A program made the position numbers and the translations under genes. Below, piece after piece: positions 1 through 7,576 of a stretch of 64,000 nt of DNA (positions are counted from its first letter, which is position 1; every line of letters starts with the position of its first letter). The notes below the pieces were generated by a model. It saw only the letters and a program-made list of their open reading frames with translations. It was not told the DNA's origin and searched no databases. The DNA comes from Hymenobacter lapidiphilus (GTDB taxonomy: Bacteria > Bacteroidota > Bacteroidia > Cytophagales > Hymenobacteraceae), in the NCBI RefSeq assembly GCF_013377885.1, contig NZ_JABKAU010000007.1, positions 1 to 64,000 on the forward strand. Direction: 5' to 3'.

Positions 1-79
1 TAGAGACGGAGGAAGAATTAATACAATTATTCGACAGAATTACGACTTTCTAAAAATTTTCATTTGTTTTTCCCTCATA

Positions 80-126
80 GGCCGCCTACCTGCTCGAAAC
101 ATTTGGTTTTGGCGAGGTAGGCGGCC
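80..126. repeat. Stem-loop upstream of the first gene
   Basis: Two arms of about 14 bases (GGCCGCCTACCTGC and its near complement) flank an AT-richer loop. Neither side has a convincing T-run, so it is not a clear terminator. A small palindrome CTAGTATTACTAG follows at about 142-154. I see no coding sequence between 1 and 188. Confidence 0.5.
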
Positions 127-224
127 CAAGGGCTTGAGTTTCTAGTATTACTAGCTTCCCCAGCCGCTGCCGCCCCCGGTAGCGGCTGGTGGGCGTTTGG
201 GGCGGTTGCTGCTACCTTGCCGCC

Positions 225-650
225 GTGCGCTACCGAACTGCTTCCGCTTCGTCTTACGCCTGGCCCGTGCGGGTGGTGCTGAGCATCTACTCCGCGTGCT
301 TCCTGATTGGCACCTACACCCACGCGGCGGGCATTTTGCGGCGAGGGCTGCTGGCCTCGCCGGTGCCGGTGGGTATCGGGGTGTTCTGGGATGCACTGAC
401 GCTGCTCGACCCGCTGGCGGCGGTGCTGGTGTGGTGGCGGCCGCGCCTGGGCCTACCGCTGGCCGTGGCTATTATGGCGGTTGATGTCAGCGTGAACAGC
501 TACGTGTATGTGGCCGGCTACTTTGGGCCGCCGGTAGCGGGGCTGGTGCCACTGAGTTTGCTGGAGCAGGCGCTGTTCGGGCTGTTCGTGTTCATAACCG
601 CCCCAGGGGTGTATCGGCAGGTGGCGCGCCCAATAAGCGGCGGAACATAA
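225..650 (+). CDS. Small multi-pass membrane protein, unknown function
   Basis: The reading frame encodes about 141 residues with four probable membrane helices: near VVLSIYSACFLIGTYTHAAG, around VGIGVFWDALTLLDPLAAVLV, around LGLPLAVAIMAVDVSVNSY, and a final one ending FGLFVFITAPGVY. No catalytic motif is recognisable and I do not know the family. I prefer the GTG at 225, because the extension to the in-frame GTG at 189 reads as untypical Gly/Cys-rich sequence; both starts are uncertain. The gene ends 50 bases before fdhD on the same strand, so cotranscription is possible, but nothing in the protein points to a role in formate metabolism. Confidence 0.55.
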   Translation: MRYRTASASSYAWPVRVVLSIYSACFLIGTYTHAAGILRRGLLASPVPVGIGVFWDALTLLDPLAAVLVWWRPRLGLPLAVAIMAVDVSVNSYVYVAGYFGPPVAGLVPLSLLEQALFGLFVFITAPGVYRQVARPISGGT

Positions 651-699
651 GGGAAAGCCGTATGTTGGTTTCGGTACGCTCCCACTTACTTCCTGCGCC

Positions 700-1557
700 A
701 TGAAAGCCCTGCTCCCACCTACCAGCTACGAATACGCCACCGTGCGGCAGGTGCGCGGCGAGCAGGTGCAGGACGCCACCGATGTGCTGGCCGCCGAGGA
801 GCCGCTCGAAATTCGGGTGGGCTACGGTCCGGTGGGGCAGCGCGAGCACCGCACGCTGGCCATCACCATGCGCACGCCCGGCCACGATTTTGAGCTGGCC
901 GCCGGCTTCCTGCTCACCGAAGGCCTGCTCACCGGCCCCCAGGATTTGCAGGGCATCCTCTACTGCCCCGATGTAACCAAGGATGAGGAGCGCGAAAACG
1001 TGGTGCGGGCCGAGCTGGCCCCCAGCGTGCAGCCCGATTTGCCGCGGCTGGAGCGCCACTTCTACACCAGCAGCAGCTGCGGTGTGTGCGGCAAAACCAG
1101 CATTGCCGCCGTGCACGCCGCCGGCTGTCCGCGCCTGCCGCTGGGCACGGTGCAGGTGCCGGTCGAGGTGATTCATCAGCTGCCCGAGCGCCAGCGCCAG
1201 GCTCAGGAGCTATTCGAACAAACCGGCGGTCTGCACGCGGCGGCCCTGTTCTCGCCCGCCGGCGAGTTGCTGCTGCTGCGCGAAGACGTGGGCCGCCACA
1301 ACGCCCTCGATAAAGTAATTGGCGCCGCGCTGCTTGCCGGCCAGCTGCCGCTGCACAACGCGGTGCTGCTCGTGAGCGGCCGGGCCTCGTTCGAGCTGGT
1401 GCAGAAGGCGGCCGTGGCCGGCATTCCCGTGATGGCCGCCGTGGGCGCACCCTCCTCGCTGGCCGTGTCCGCCGCCCGCGACTTCGGCCTCACGCTCTGC
1501 GGCTTCGTGCGTCAGCAGCGGTTCAACATCTACACCCACCCCGAGCGGATAGTGTGA
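700..1557 (+). CDS. fdhD: Formate dehydrogenase accessory sulfurtransferase FdhD
   Basis: FdhD carries sulfur from a cysteine desulfurase to the molybdenum cofactor of formate dehydrogenases and is needed for their activity in the cytoplasm. The 285-residue protein has the family length. It shows the redox loop SSSCGVCGKTS with C127 and C130, the early EPLEIRVGYGP segment, and the cofactor-binding region EDVGRHNALDKVIGAALL followed by LLVSGRASFELVQKAAVAGIPV. The downstream molybdopterin oxidoreductase at 2119-4671 is the obvious client. A family A hairpin (1564-1713) separates fdhD from the next gene, so these genes may be transcribed separately. Confidence 0.95.
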   Translation: MKALLPPTSYEYATVRQVRGEQVQDATDVLAAEEPLEIRVGYGPVGQREHRTLAITMRTPGHDFELAAGFLLTEGLLTGPQDLQGILYCPDVTKDEERENVVRAELAPSVQPDLPRLERHFYTSSSCGVCGKTSIAAVHAAGCPRLPLGTVQVPVEVIHQLPERQRQAQELFEQTGGLHAAALFSPAGELLLLREDVGRHNALDKVIGAALLAGQLPLHNAVLLVSGRASFELVQKAAVAGIPVMAAVGAPSSLAVSAARDFGLTLCGFVRQQRFNIYTHPERIV

Positions 1558-1563
1558 ACGATG

Positions 1564-1713
1564 TATGGGCGGGGCTTAGCTTCGCTGTCCTGCGGTTGCC
1601 CCCGCCCGCCGTTGCCCGGAACCGTTCAACGAATCCGACTGCCGCAATTGCAGCCCAAGCCCCATTGTTCAGAAACATCGTTTAACGGCGGGCGGGGACA
1701 AGCCCCGCCCCTA
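1564..1713. repeat. Family A GC-rich inverted repeat, copy A1
   Basis: The left arm begins TATGGGCGGGGCTTAGC and the right arm ends ACAAGCCCCGCCCCTA. The left arm carries an extra stretch (AGCTTCGCTGTCCTGCGGTT) that is missing from the right arm but present in both arms of copy A3 at 24 kb. It lies between two same-strand genes. The reading frame of the next gene can be extended back through it to 1561, which is an artefact. Confidence 0.85.
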
Positions 1714-1731
1714 CTCGTTCCCCATCCGCCC

Positions 1732-2061
1732 ATGAAGCTCCGCCTCGATGAAACCTCCTTGCGCCTGCGCCTCGAACTCGAGGAAGTAGCCGAATTTGCC
1801 ACCAGCGGGCACCTGGAAACGGCCGTGCCGCTGGGGCCGGGCGCGGCGGGGCTGCTGCGGTACTCGCTGGAGCGGGCCGCCGACGTGCCGGTGCTGACGG
1901 TGCGCCAGGAGCCGGGCCGCATCCGGGTACTGGTGCCGACGGCGCAGGCCACGGCCTGGGCCGGGTCGGTGGAGGAAATCAGTCTGCGCACGAAACTGGA
2001 AGTCGCTGAAAACCAATTCCTGCTTATCTTGGTAGAGAAGGACCTGGGCTGCGCGCACTGA
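1732..2061 (+). CDS. DUF7009-like small protein between fdhD and the oxidoreductase
   Basis: This 109-residue protein starts MKLRLDETSLRLRLELEEV, contains GRIRVLVPTAQATAWAGS, and ends with the hydrophobic-charged tail FLLILVEKDLGC. That pattern resembles the DUF7009 family of Bacteroidota, a match made from memory of the family. No catalytic residues are evident. The ATG at 1732 is chosen because extending to 1561 reads through the A1 hairpin. Its stop lies 57 bases before the ATG of the molybdopterin oxidoreductase. Its place between fdhD and that enzyme suggests a helper role in cofactor insertion or enzyme maturation, which is inference only. Confidence 0.75.
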   Translation: MKLRLDETSLRLRLELEEVAEFATSGHLETAVPLGPGAAGLLRYSLERAADVPVLTVRQEPGRIRVLVPTAQATAWAGSVEEISLRTKLEVAENQFLLILVEKDLGCAH

Positions 2062-2118
2062 TTGCTCTGCCACAGTTCTTCCTGCCTCTCCTATCCCACC
2101 TCTGCTATTCGCCTTCCC

Positions 2119-4671
2119 ATGGAAAACTCTCCTGCCAACGACCCCACCAAAGCGGGCCAGGCCAACGCCCAGCAAGCCGAAAACGCCCCCAAAAGCGGCG
2201 AGCGGCCCGACCAGGGCCAGGCGCCCGCCCCCGATAACTACAACCCCACCAACCGCAACACCGTGCCTGATCCGATAAAAGCCCCCGACGTAGTCAACGC
2301 CAAGTACCAGCACCCCATTCTGGCCCAGCCGCCCGAGGAGCTGACGGGCCTGCGCCTGGAGCCCCGCCAGACGGTGGCCGCCGGCGTGACGGCCGTCATT
2401 AAAAGCATGTCGTTCAGCTGGGGCGAGGGTGGCCTCGACCGCGGCACCCGGGGCCTGCTGAACATGAACCAGACGGACGGCTTCGACTGCTCGAGCTGCG
2501 CCTGGCCCGACCCCGACCACCACCGCTCCATTGCCGAGTTCTGCGAGAATGGCGCCAAGGCTACCGCTTCGGATGCCGACGACCAGGCCTGCGGACCCGA
2601 GTTCTTCGCCCGCCACAGTCTGGCGCAGCTTTCGAAGATGACGGACCGCGACCAGAACAACGCCGGCCGCCTCACCCACCCCATGGTGTTGCGCCCCGGC
2701 GACAACCACTACACCCCCATCGAGTGGGCCGACGCCTTCCAGCTGATTGCTACCGAGCTGAACGCGCTGGCTTCGCCCGATGAGGCCGCGTTCTACACCT
2801 CGGGCAAAGTGCCCAACGAGCCGGCCTTCCTGTTTCAGCTGTTTGCCCGGCAGTTCGGCACCAACAACCTGCCCGACTGCTCCAACATGTGCCACGAAAG
2901 CAGCGGTGCGGCCCTGAGCAGCACGCTCGGGCTGGGCAAAGGCTCGGTTACGCTCAACGATATTCACGAGGCCGAGGTCATCATGATTATCGGCCAGAAC
3001 CCGGGCACCAACCACCCCCGGATGCTGAGCGCCCTGCAGGAGGCCAAGCAGAACGGGGCCAAAATCATCAGCGTGAATCCACTGATTGAGGCCGGCCTGA
3101 ACCACTTCAAGAACCCCCAGGATTTCATGAAACCCTTCAAGGCGCTGGGCGCGCTGCTGGGCAACGGCACGGTTATCACCGACGTGTACCTGCAGGTGCG
3201 CATTGACGGCGACATGGCCCTGCTGCGGGGCATCATGAAGCACTTGTTGGTGGCCGAGGAGCTGAACCCCGGTCAGGTACTCGACCACGACTTCATCAAT
3301 AAATACACGAAGGGCTACGAGTCGGCCGTTGCCAACATCAAGGCCACGAGCTGGGAGGATATTGAGACGGTGAGCGGTATTTCGCGTGCCGAGCTGCTGG
3401 AGGCGGCCAACCTACTGGCCAACAAGAAGAAAATCATCATCTGCTGGGCCATGGGTCTGACGCAGCAGCGCCAGGGCGTGCAGACGATTCAGGAGCTGGT
3501 GAACCTGCTGCTGCTGAAGGGTGCCATTGGCAAGCCGGGCGCGGGTACCTGCCCGGTGCGCGGCCACTCCAACGTACAGGGCGACCGCACGATGGGTATC
3601 TGGGAGCAGATGCCGCAGCCCTTCCTCGACAAGCTGGGCGCCGAGTTCAACTTCACCTCGCCCACCGACCACGGCCTCGACGTGGTGGACACCATTAAGG
3701 CCATGCACCGCGAGGAGATAAAGGTGTACTTCGGACTGGGGGGCAACCTGCTGGCCGCCGGCCCCGACACCGAGTATATTGCCGAGGCCATGCGCAAGCA
3801 GAACCTGACCGTGTTCGTGGGTACCAAGCTCAACCGCGGCCACCTGATAACCGGCAAAACCTCCCTGCTGCTACCCTGCTTCACGCATGCCGACATCGAC
3901 ATGCAGAAAGGCGGCCACCAGATGACCTCGTGCGAAAACTCGATGGGCGTGGTGAGCCAAAACAAGGGCGTACTGGAGCCATTGCGCGGGCAGATGCTGA
4001 GCGAAGTGGCTATTCTGGCCGGCGTAGCCATTGCCACGCTGGGCGAGAAAACCAACATTGCCGACTGGGTGGCCATGACGGAGAACTACGACGTTATCCG
4101 CGACCATATTGCCCGCGTGATTCCGGGCTTCGAGGGCTTCAACGAGAAGCTGCGGCGGCCCGGCGGGTTCTACCTGCCCAACGGCCCCCGCGACCGGAAT
4201 TTCACGACCAAGGACGGCATGGCGCACTTCACGACCACCGAGCTGGAGCGCTACGAAGTAGGGGCCGACGAGCTGATTATGATGACCGTGCGCAGCCACG
4301 ACCAGTTCAACACCACCATCTACGATTACAACGACCGGTACCGCGGCGTGCACAACGAGCGGCGCGTGCTGTTCATGAACGAGCAGGACATGGCCGACCG
4401 CGGCCTCAAGGCCAAGGACCTCATCGACATCACGAGCCACTACAACGGCCAGGACCGCACGGTGGAGAAGTTCGTGACCGTGCCCTACGACATTCCGCGC
4501 GGCAATGTGTCGGCCTACTTCCCCGAGGCCAACCCGCTCATTCCCATCGGCAGCGTAGCTAAAAAGAGCAATACGCCCACCTCGAAATACGTGCGCGTAA
4601 CCGTGGTGCCCACCCGCAAAACCACGGGCGCCCCGGTAGAGATGCGCCTGGAAGCAGAAGCGAAAGCATGA
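2119..4671 (+). CDS. FdhF/YdeP-family molybdopterin oxidoreductase
   Basis: This is a member of the molybdopterin-dependent formate-dehydrogenase-like superfamily, in the YdeP branch, with 850 residues. The first 60 residues are a hydrophilic, Asn/Pro/Gln-rich extension with no Tat or Sec signal, so a cytoplasmic location is likely. The N-terminal iron-sulfur region is reduced to DCSSCAWPDP (C124, C127) instead of a full four-cysteine motif. The segment LPDCSNMCHESSG (C254, C258) lies where formate dehydrogenases place their Cys or Sec molybdenum ligand. Cofactor-binding stretches include IIGQNPGTNHPRM and GNLLAAGPDTEY, and the C-terminal domain contains IYDYNDRYRGVHNERRVL. No NAD- or quinone-linked partner subunit is encoded nearby. 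Substrate unknown; formate is plausible given fdhD. The ATG at 2119 is preferred over the upstream TTG. Confidence 0.9.
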   Translation: MENSPANDPTKAGQANAQQAENAPKSGERPDQGQAPAPDNYNPTNRNTVPDPIKAPDVVNAKYQHPILAQPPEELTGLRLEPRQTVAAGVTAVIKSMSFSWGEGGLDRGTRGLLNMNQTDGFDCSSCAWPDPDHHRSIAEFCENGAKATASDADDQACGPEFFARHSLAQLSKMTDRDQNNAGRLTHPMVLRPGDNHYTPIEWADAFQLIATELNALASPDEAAFYTSGKVPNEPAFLFQLFARQFGTNNLPDCSNMCHESSGAALSSTLGLGKGSVTLNDIHEAEVIMIIGQNPGTNHPRMLSALQEAKQNGAKIISVNPLIEAGLNHFKNPQDFMKPFKALGALLGNGTVITDVYLQVRIDGDMALLRGIMKHLLVAEELNPGQVLDHDFINKYTKGYESAVANIKATSWEDIETVSGISRAELLEAANLLANKKKIIICWAMGLTQQRQGVQTIQELVNLLLLKGAIGKPGAGTCPVRGHSNVQGDRTMGIWEQMPQPFLDKLGAEFNFTSPTDHGLDVVDTIKAMHREEIKVYFGLGGNLLAAGPDTEYIAEAMRKQNLTVFVGTKLNRGHLITGKTSLLLPCFTHADIDMQKGGHQMTSCENSMGVVSQNKGVLEPLRGQMLSEVAILAGVAIATLGEKTNIADWVAMTENYDVIRDHIARVIPGFEGFNEKLRRPGGFYLPNGPRDRNFTTKDGMAHFTTTELERYEVGADELIMMTVRSHDQFNTTIYDYNDRYRGVHNERRVLFMNEQDMADRGLKAKDLIDITSHYNGQDRTVEKFVTVPYDIPRGNVSAYFPEANPLIPIGSVAKKSNTPTSKYVRVTVVPTRKTTGAPVEMRLEAEAKA

Positions 4672-4703
4672 GCTGTTAGCTGTTAGCTGTTAGCTGTTAG
4701 CTG
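4671..4703 (+). repeat. Heptamer tandem array AGCTGTT (family G)
   Basis: The unit AGCTGTT repeats more than four times, starting at the last base of the oxidoreductase stop codon and ending at the terminator stem. Related AGCT-NNN-TAGC strings occur at 37.9-38.1 kb and at 48.8 and 49.2 kb. Confidence 0.85.
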
Positions 4704-4754
4704 AAAAACGAAGAAGGTCCCGCACTTGGTTAAGTGCGGGACCTTCTTCGTTTT
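4704..4754. terminator. Bidirectional intrinsic terminator
   Basis: The arms AAAACGAAGAAGGTCCCGCA and complement form a stem of more than 20 base pairs with a small loop (TTGGTT). The stem has T-runs on both strands. It lies between the convergent oxidoreductase and tamL genes. Confidence 0.9.
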
Positions 4755-4794
4755 GGGTTGATGAGTCTATCCAAACGCAAGCTGTTGACCTGCG

Positions 4795-4918
4795 TTGCGG
4801 AGGTCGGTGTAGGGGCGGGGCTTGTCCCCGCCCGCCGCCAGAACAATACGGGAACGGGCCGTTGTACAAATCCAACGGCGGGCGGGGACAAGCCCCGCCC
4901 CTACACCGACCTCCGCAA
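4795..4918. repeat. Family A inverted repeat, copy A2
   Basis: The arms TTGCGGAGGTCGGTG-TAGGGGCGGGGC and complement enclose a loop of about 35 bases. The outer 15 bases (TTGCGGAGGTCGGTG) are complementary across the hairpin but not shared with most other family A copies. It lies just beyond the 3' end of tamL. Confidence 0.9.
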
Positions 4919-4936
4919 TCTGGGTTTGCTAGCAGC

Positions 4937-7435
4937 TTAGAACGGGTACCCGATACCAATATTCAGGCGAAGACCATCCCAGCCGATGGGGGACTTCTTA
5001 TAGAAATTCTCCAAGCCAGGCGGAACCGGGACATCGGGATTTTGGCGTGCTCTGATGTCTTCGTTGGCGTAGGGGTAGCGGATGGGTACGGCGGCATCGA
5101 GGCGGATGACGAAGAACTGCACATCGATACGCAGGCCTACCCCCGCGCCTACGGCCAGTTCTTTGAAGAAGGAGTTGAACTGAAACTGGCCGTTTTTGCC
5201 ATCGGGCACGCCGTTTACCGCACCCTCCTCGGTGGTGTTGCCGTTGCTTACAAAGGTGGCGCGGGCGGGGTCGGGGTTTACCAGCCAGATGTTGCCCGCG
5301 TCGATAAACAAGGCCCCTTTCACGTACGGGAACAAGTCCTGGCGATACTCCAGATTGCCTTCGAGCCGGATGTCGCCTACCTGGTCGTAGAAGCCGGCGT
5401 CGGCGTTTTCTTCGGGGGTGCGGTAGGTGCCGGGGCCCACGCCGCGGGCGGCAAAGGCCCGTACGCTGTTGGGTCCCCCAATGCCGAACTGCTTCAGGTA
5501 GGGCAGTACGCTGGAGTTGAGGTAGGGTAGGCCAGCCCCAACGAGCAGGCGGCCCACAAGTTTGTTGCCACTGGTGGGGTTGGCAGACGTGCGGTAGTAA
5601 TTGCGGAACTCCAGGTTTACCTTGGAGTACTGCGAAAACGGCCGATTGAGCAGCGTATAGGAACTCTTACCGGTTTCGGCGTCGGTTTCCTTAGGTGCTC
5701 CGCTCAGACTTTTGAGCAGGTAGGCCAAGTTGCCCGAAAGCTCCACTCCGCCGCTGAAGAATATCTGGTTGCGGCGCTGCTCCAGCACCTGCTGGTTGTA
5801 GGTGTAGGTGTAGTTGCTACCCAGAATGAACTGTTGGCGGAAGCTTTGGCGCAGGAAGGGTTTGGTAGCGAGCAGGCGCTCAAACACGGGCTCGTTGGTG
5901 CTGCTCACATACTGCAGATCGATGGGCTGCAGACGCTGCTCGTTGGTGAGCTTGGTTTTCCAGGTGTAGCCGTAGCCCAGGTTGAAGACGTTCTGCTGGA
6001 AGTAGGTGGTGCGGTTTACGTACTTCACACCCGCTTCGAAAAAGGTGCGGGGCTGGAAGTCGGAGTTCAGCAGCCGGAAGTTGAAGGGCGGCGTAATCAG
6101 GCGGGGCACCAGCAGCTGGGCATCGAGGCTGTACTGGGTCGAGGTCACGCCCGAGAGGGCGTCGCCCTGCCCGGTTTCGATGGAGGCCTTGGCGTTGATG
6201 AGCAGCTGCTCGGCCCCACGCAACGCCGAGCGGTTGCGGTACTGCACCACCACGCCGGGCCCCACAAACAGGCTCGACGTGTTCATCTGCAGCTCGGCCC
6301 GCAGCGACTTCTTGGGCACCTGCGTCATGCGCACAATGGCATTCAGGAAACCATACTGCAACGAATCAGGCTTGTTGCGGGCGGGCCGGAACTGCTGGTC
6401 GACGAAGCGGAAGGTGCCCAGGCTCATCAGGCGGCTCAGCGTCTGATCGGCGCGGCGGCGGCGGTACAGGCTGTCGGGGTAGAGGAAGGTGGCGTTGGCA
6501 ATGGCCTTGGCCTTGAACATCGACTCGTCGGGGTAGTAGCGGTAGCCGCGGTAATTGATGGGCGTTTTGTTGGTGGTCGTGTCTTCCAGGGTGTAATCGG
6601 TGTTGAGCACGACGCGGTTAAGCACGTAGGGCTGGGCCGCCTTGGCCGGAATGCTGCCCTTCACCTTCAGGTACACGTTCAGCTGGTTATCCAGCGTGCT
6701 ATCCACCTGAAACAGTAGGTAGTCGGGCGCGAAATAGTAGTAGCCCCGGTTTTTGAGCTCGTTGTCGATCCGCACCCGCTCGTTCACGAAGGTTTGCAGG
6801 TTGTACGGGTCGCCCACCTTCAGTAGCGAAGCAGCCTGGGTGGCCCGAATGTCGCGGTCGAGCAGCGTGTCGCGTTCCGGGAAGAAGATTTCCTTGATGC
6901 GGTACACCTGGTTCACGCGGGCCTCGTAGTCGACGGCCGCCGTACGGTCTTCGAGCTTGATATTGCTGCGCACTTCGGGCTTGAAAAAGCCGTCGTTGTT
7001 GAGGCGGTTGAGCATCAGGCCGGCCACGCGGGCAGTATCAACTTCGCTGAACAGCACCGGCTCCTCGCCGTATTTGTTGGCCAGCCAATGCCCCAGGCCT
7101 TTGGTTTTGCCCACGCCCATGTGCCAGAAGTATAGCTTGGGCCGCATGCCCAGAATGGAGGCATTGGGCTGGGGCGAAATCACGGCTTCCAGCTGCGTCT
7201 GCACCACCGCCTCGTTCGGAATCGGGGTGCCGGTGTTCGACTTGAGCGTGACCGTACTGCCGGTATATAGCCGGGCGTTGTCGGGGATGAACTTGAGGCC
7301 GCTGCACCCGGCCAGCCCGGCCAGCAGCAGCCCGGCGGCCAGCTGGCGGCCGGAGCGGGTAAGGCGGGAGAACAAGGGGCGGGGAGGTTGAAGTTGGGGC
7401 ACGGATGAGGAATTCTTTGGTATGACGGCCGTCAT
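4937..7435 (-). CDS. tamL: TamL: BamA/TamA-like outer-membrane lipoprotein
   Basis: TamL is the Bacteroidota TamA/BamA homologue, an outer-membrane beta-barrel with periplasmic POTRA-like domains that works with TamB in outer-membrane assembly. The 832-residue product has a lipoprotein signal (LLLAGLAGC, C44), POTRA-like sequence over roughly the first 350 residues, and a C-terminal barrel that contains FGIGGPNSVRAFAARGVGPG, as in Omp85 proteins. It ends in aromatic NIGIGYPF. The first ATG (7435) lies inside the B1 repeat. A GTG at 7402 (VPQLQPPRPLF) is an alternative start that would shorten the unusual N-region. tamB lies upstream on the same strand, 141 bases away. Confidence 0.9.
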   Translation of the reverse strand: MTAVIPKNSSSVPQLQPPRPLFSRLTRSGRQLAAGLLLAGLAGCSGLKFIPDNARLYTGSTVTLKSNTGTPIPNEAVVQTQLEAVISPQPNASILGMRPKLYFWHMGVGKTKGLGHWLANKYGEEPVLFSEVDTARVAGLMLNRLNNDGFFKPEVRSNIKLEDRTAAVDYEARVNQVYRIKEIFFPERDTLLDRDIRATQAASLLKVGDPYNLQTFVNERVRIDNELKNRGYYYFAPDYLLFQVDSTLDNQLNVYLKVKGSIPAKAAQPYVLNRVVLNTDYTLEDTTTNKTPINYRGYRYYPDESMFKAKAIANATFLYPDSLYRRRRADQTLSRLMSLGTFRFVDQQFRPARNKPDSLQYGFLNAIVRMTQVPKKSLRAELQMNTSSLFVGPGVVVQYRNRSALRGAEQLLINAKASIETGQGDALSGVTSTQYSLDAQLLVPRLITPPFNFRLLNSDFQPRTFFEAGVKYVNRTTYFQQNVFNLGYGYTWKTKLTNEQRLQPIDLQYVSSTNEPVFERLLATKPFLRQSFRQQFILGSNYTYTYNQQVLEQRRNQIFFSGGVELSGNLAYLLKSLSGAPKETDAETGKSSYTLLNRPFSQYSKVNLEFRNYYRTSANPTSGNKLVGRLLVGAGLPYLNSSVLPYLKQFGIGGPNSVRAFAARGVGPGTYRTPEENADAGFYDQVGDIRLEGNLEYRQDLFPYVKGALFIDAGNIWLVNPDPARATFVSNGNTTEEGAVNGVPDGKNGQFQFNSFFKELAVGAGVGLRIDVQFFVIRLDAAVPIRYPYANEDIRARQNPDVPVPPGLENFYKKSPIGWDGLRLNIGIGYPF

Positions 7436-7552
7436 GCTGAGCGAAGGCGAAGGCGAAGTCGAAGCATCTCTACTGCAATACTAATCCTAACGCAAGGGTT
7501 ACCACTGCGGTAGAGATGCTTCGACTACGCCTTCGGCTGCGCTCAGCATGAC
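7431..7552. repeat. Family B inverted repeat, copy B1
   Basis: The arms GTCATGCTGAGCGAAGGCG...GAAGCATCTCTACTGC and complement fill the gap between tamB and tamL. The loop, TACTAATCCTAACGCAAGGG, is nearly the same as in copy B4 at 39.3 kb. The left end overlaps the annotated ATG of tamL. Confidence 0.9.
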
Positions 7553-7576
7553 GTTCTTTCTGGCTCTTGACCAACC

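Noticed and set aside
1711-3288. Long minus-strand reading frame opposite the oxidoreductase
   Set aside because: It is His/Gly/Val-rich with no motif and mirrors the GC-rich codons of the real gene; the plus-strand gene has family motifs throughout.
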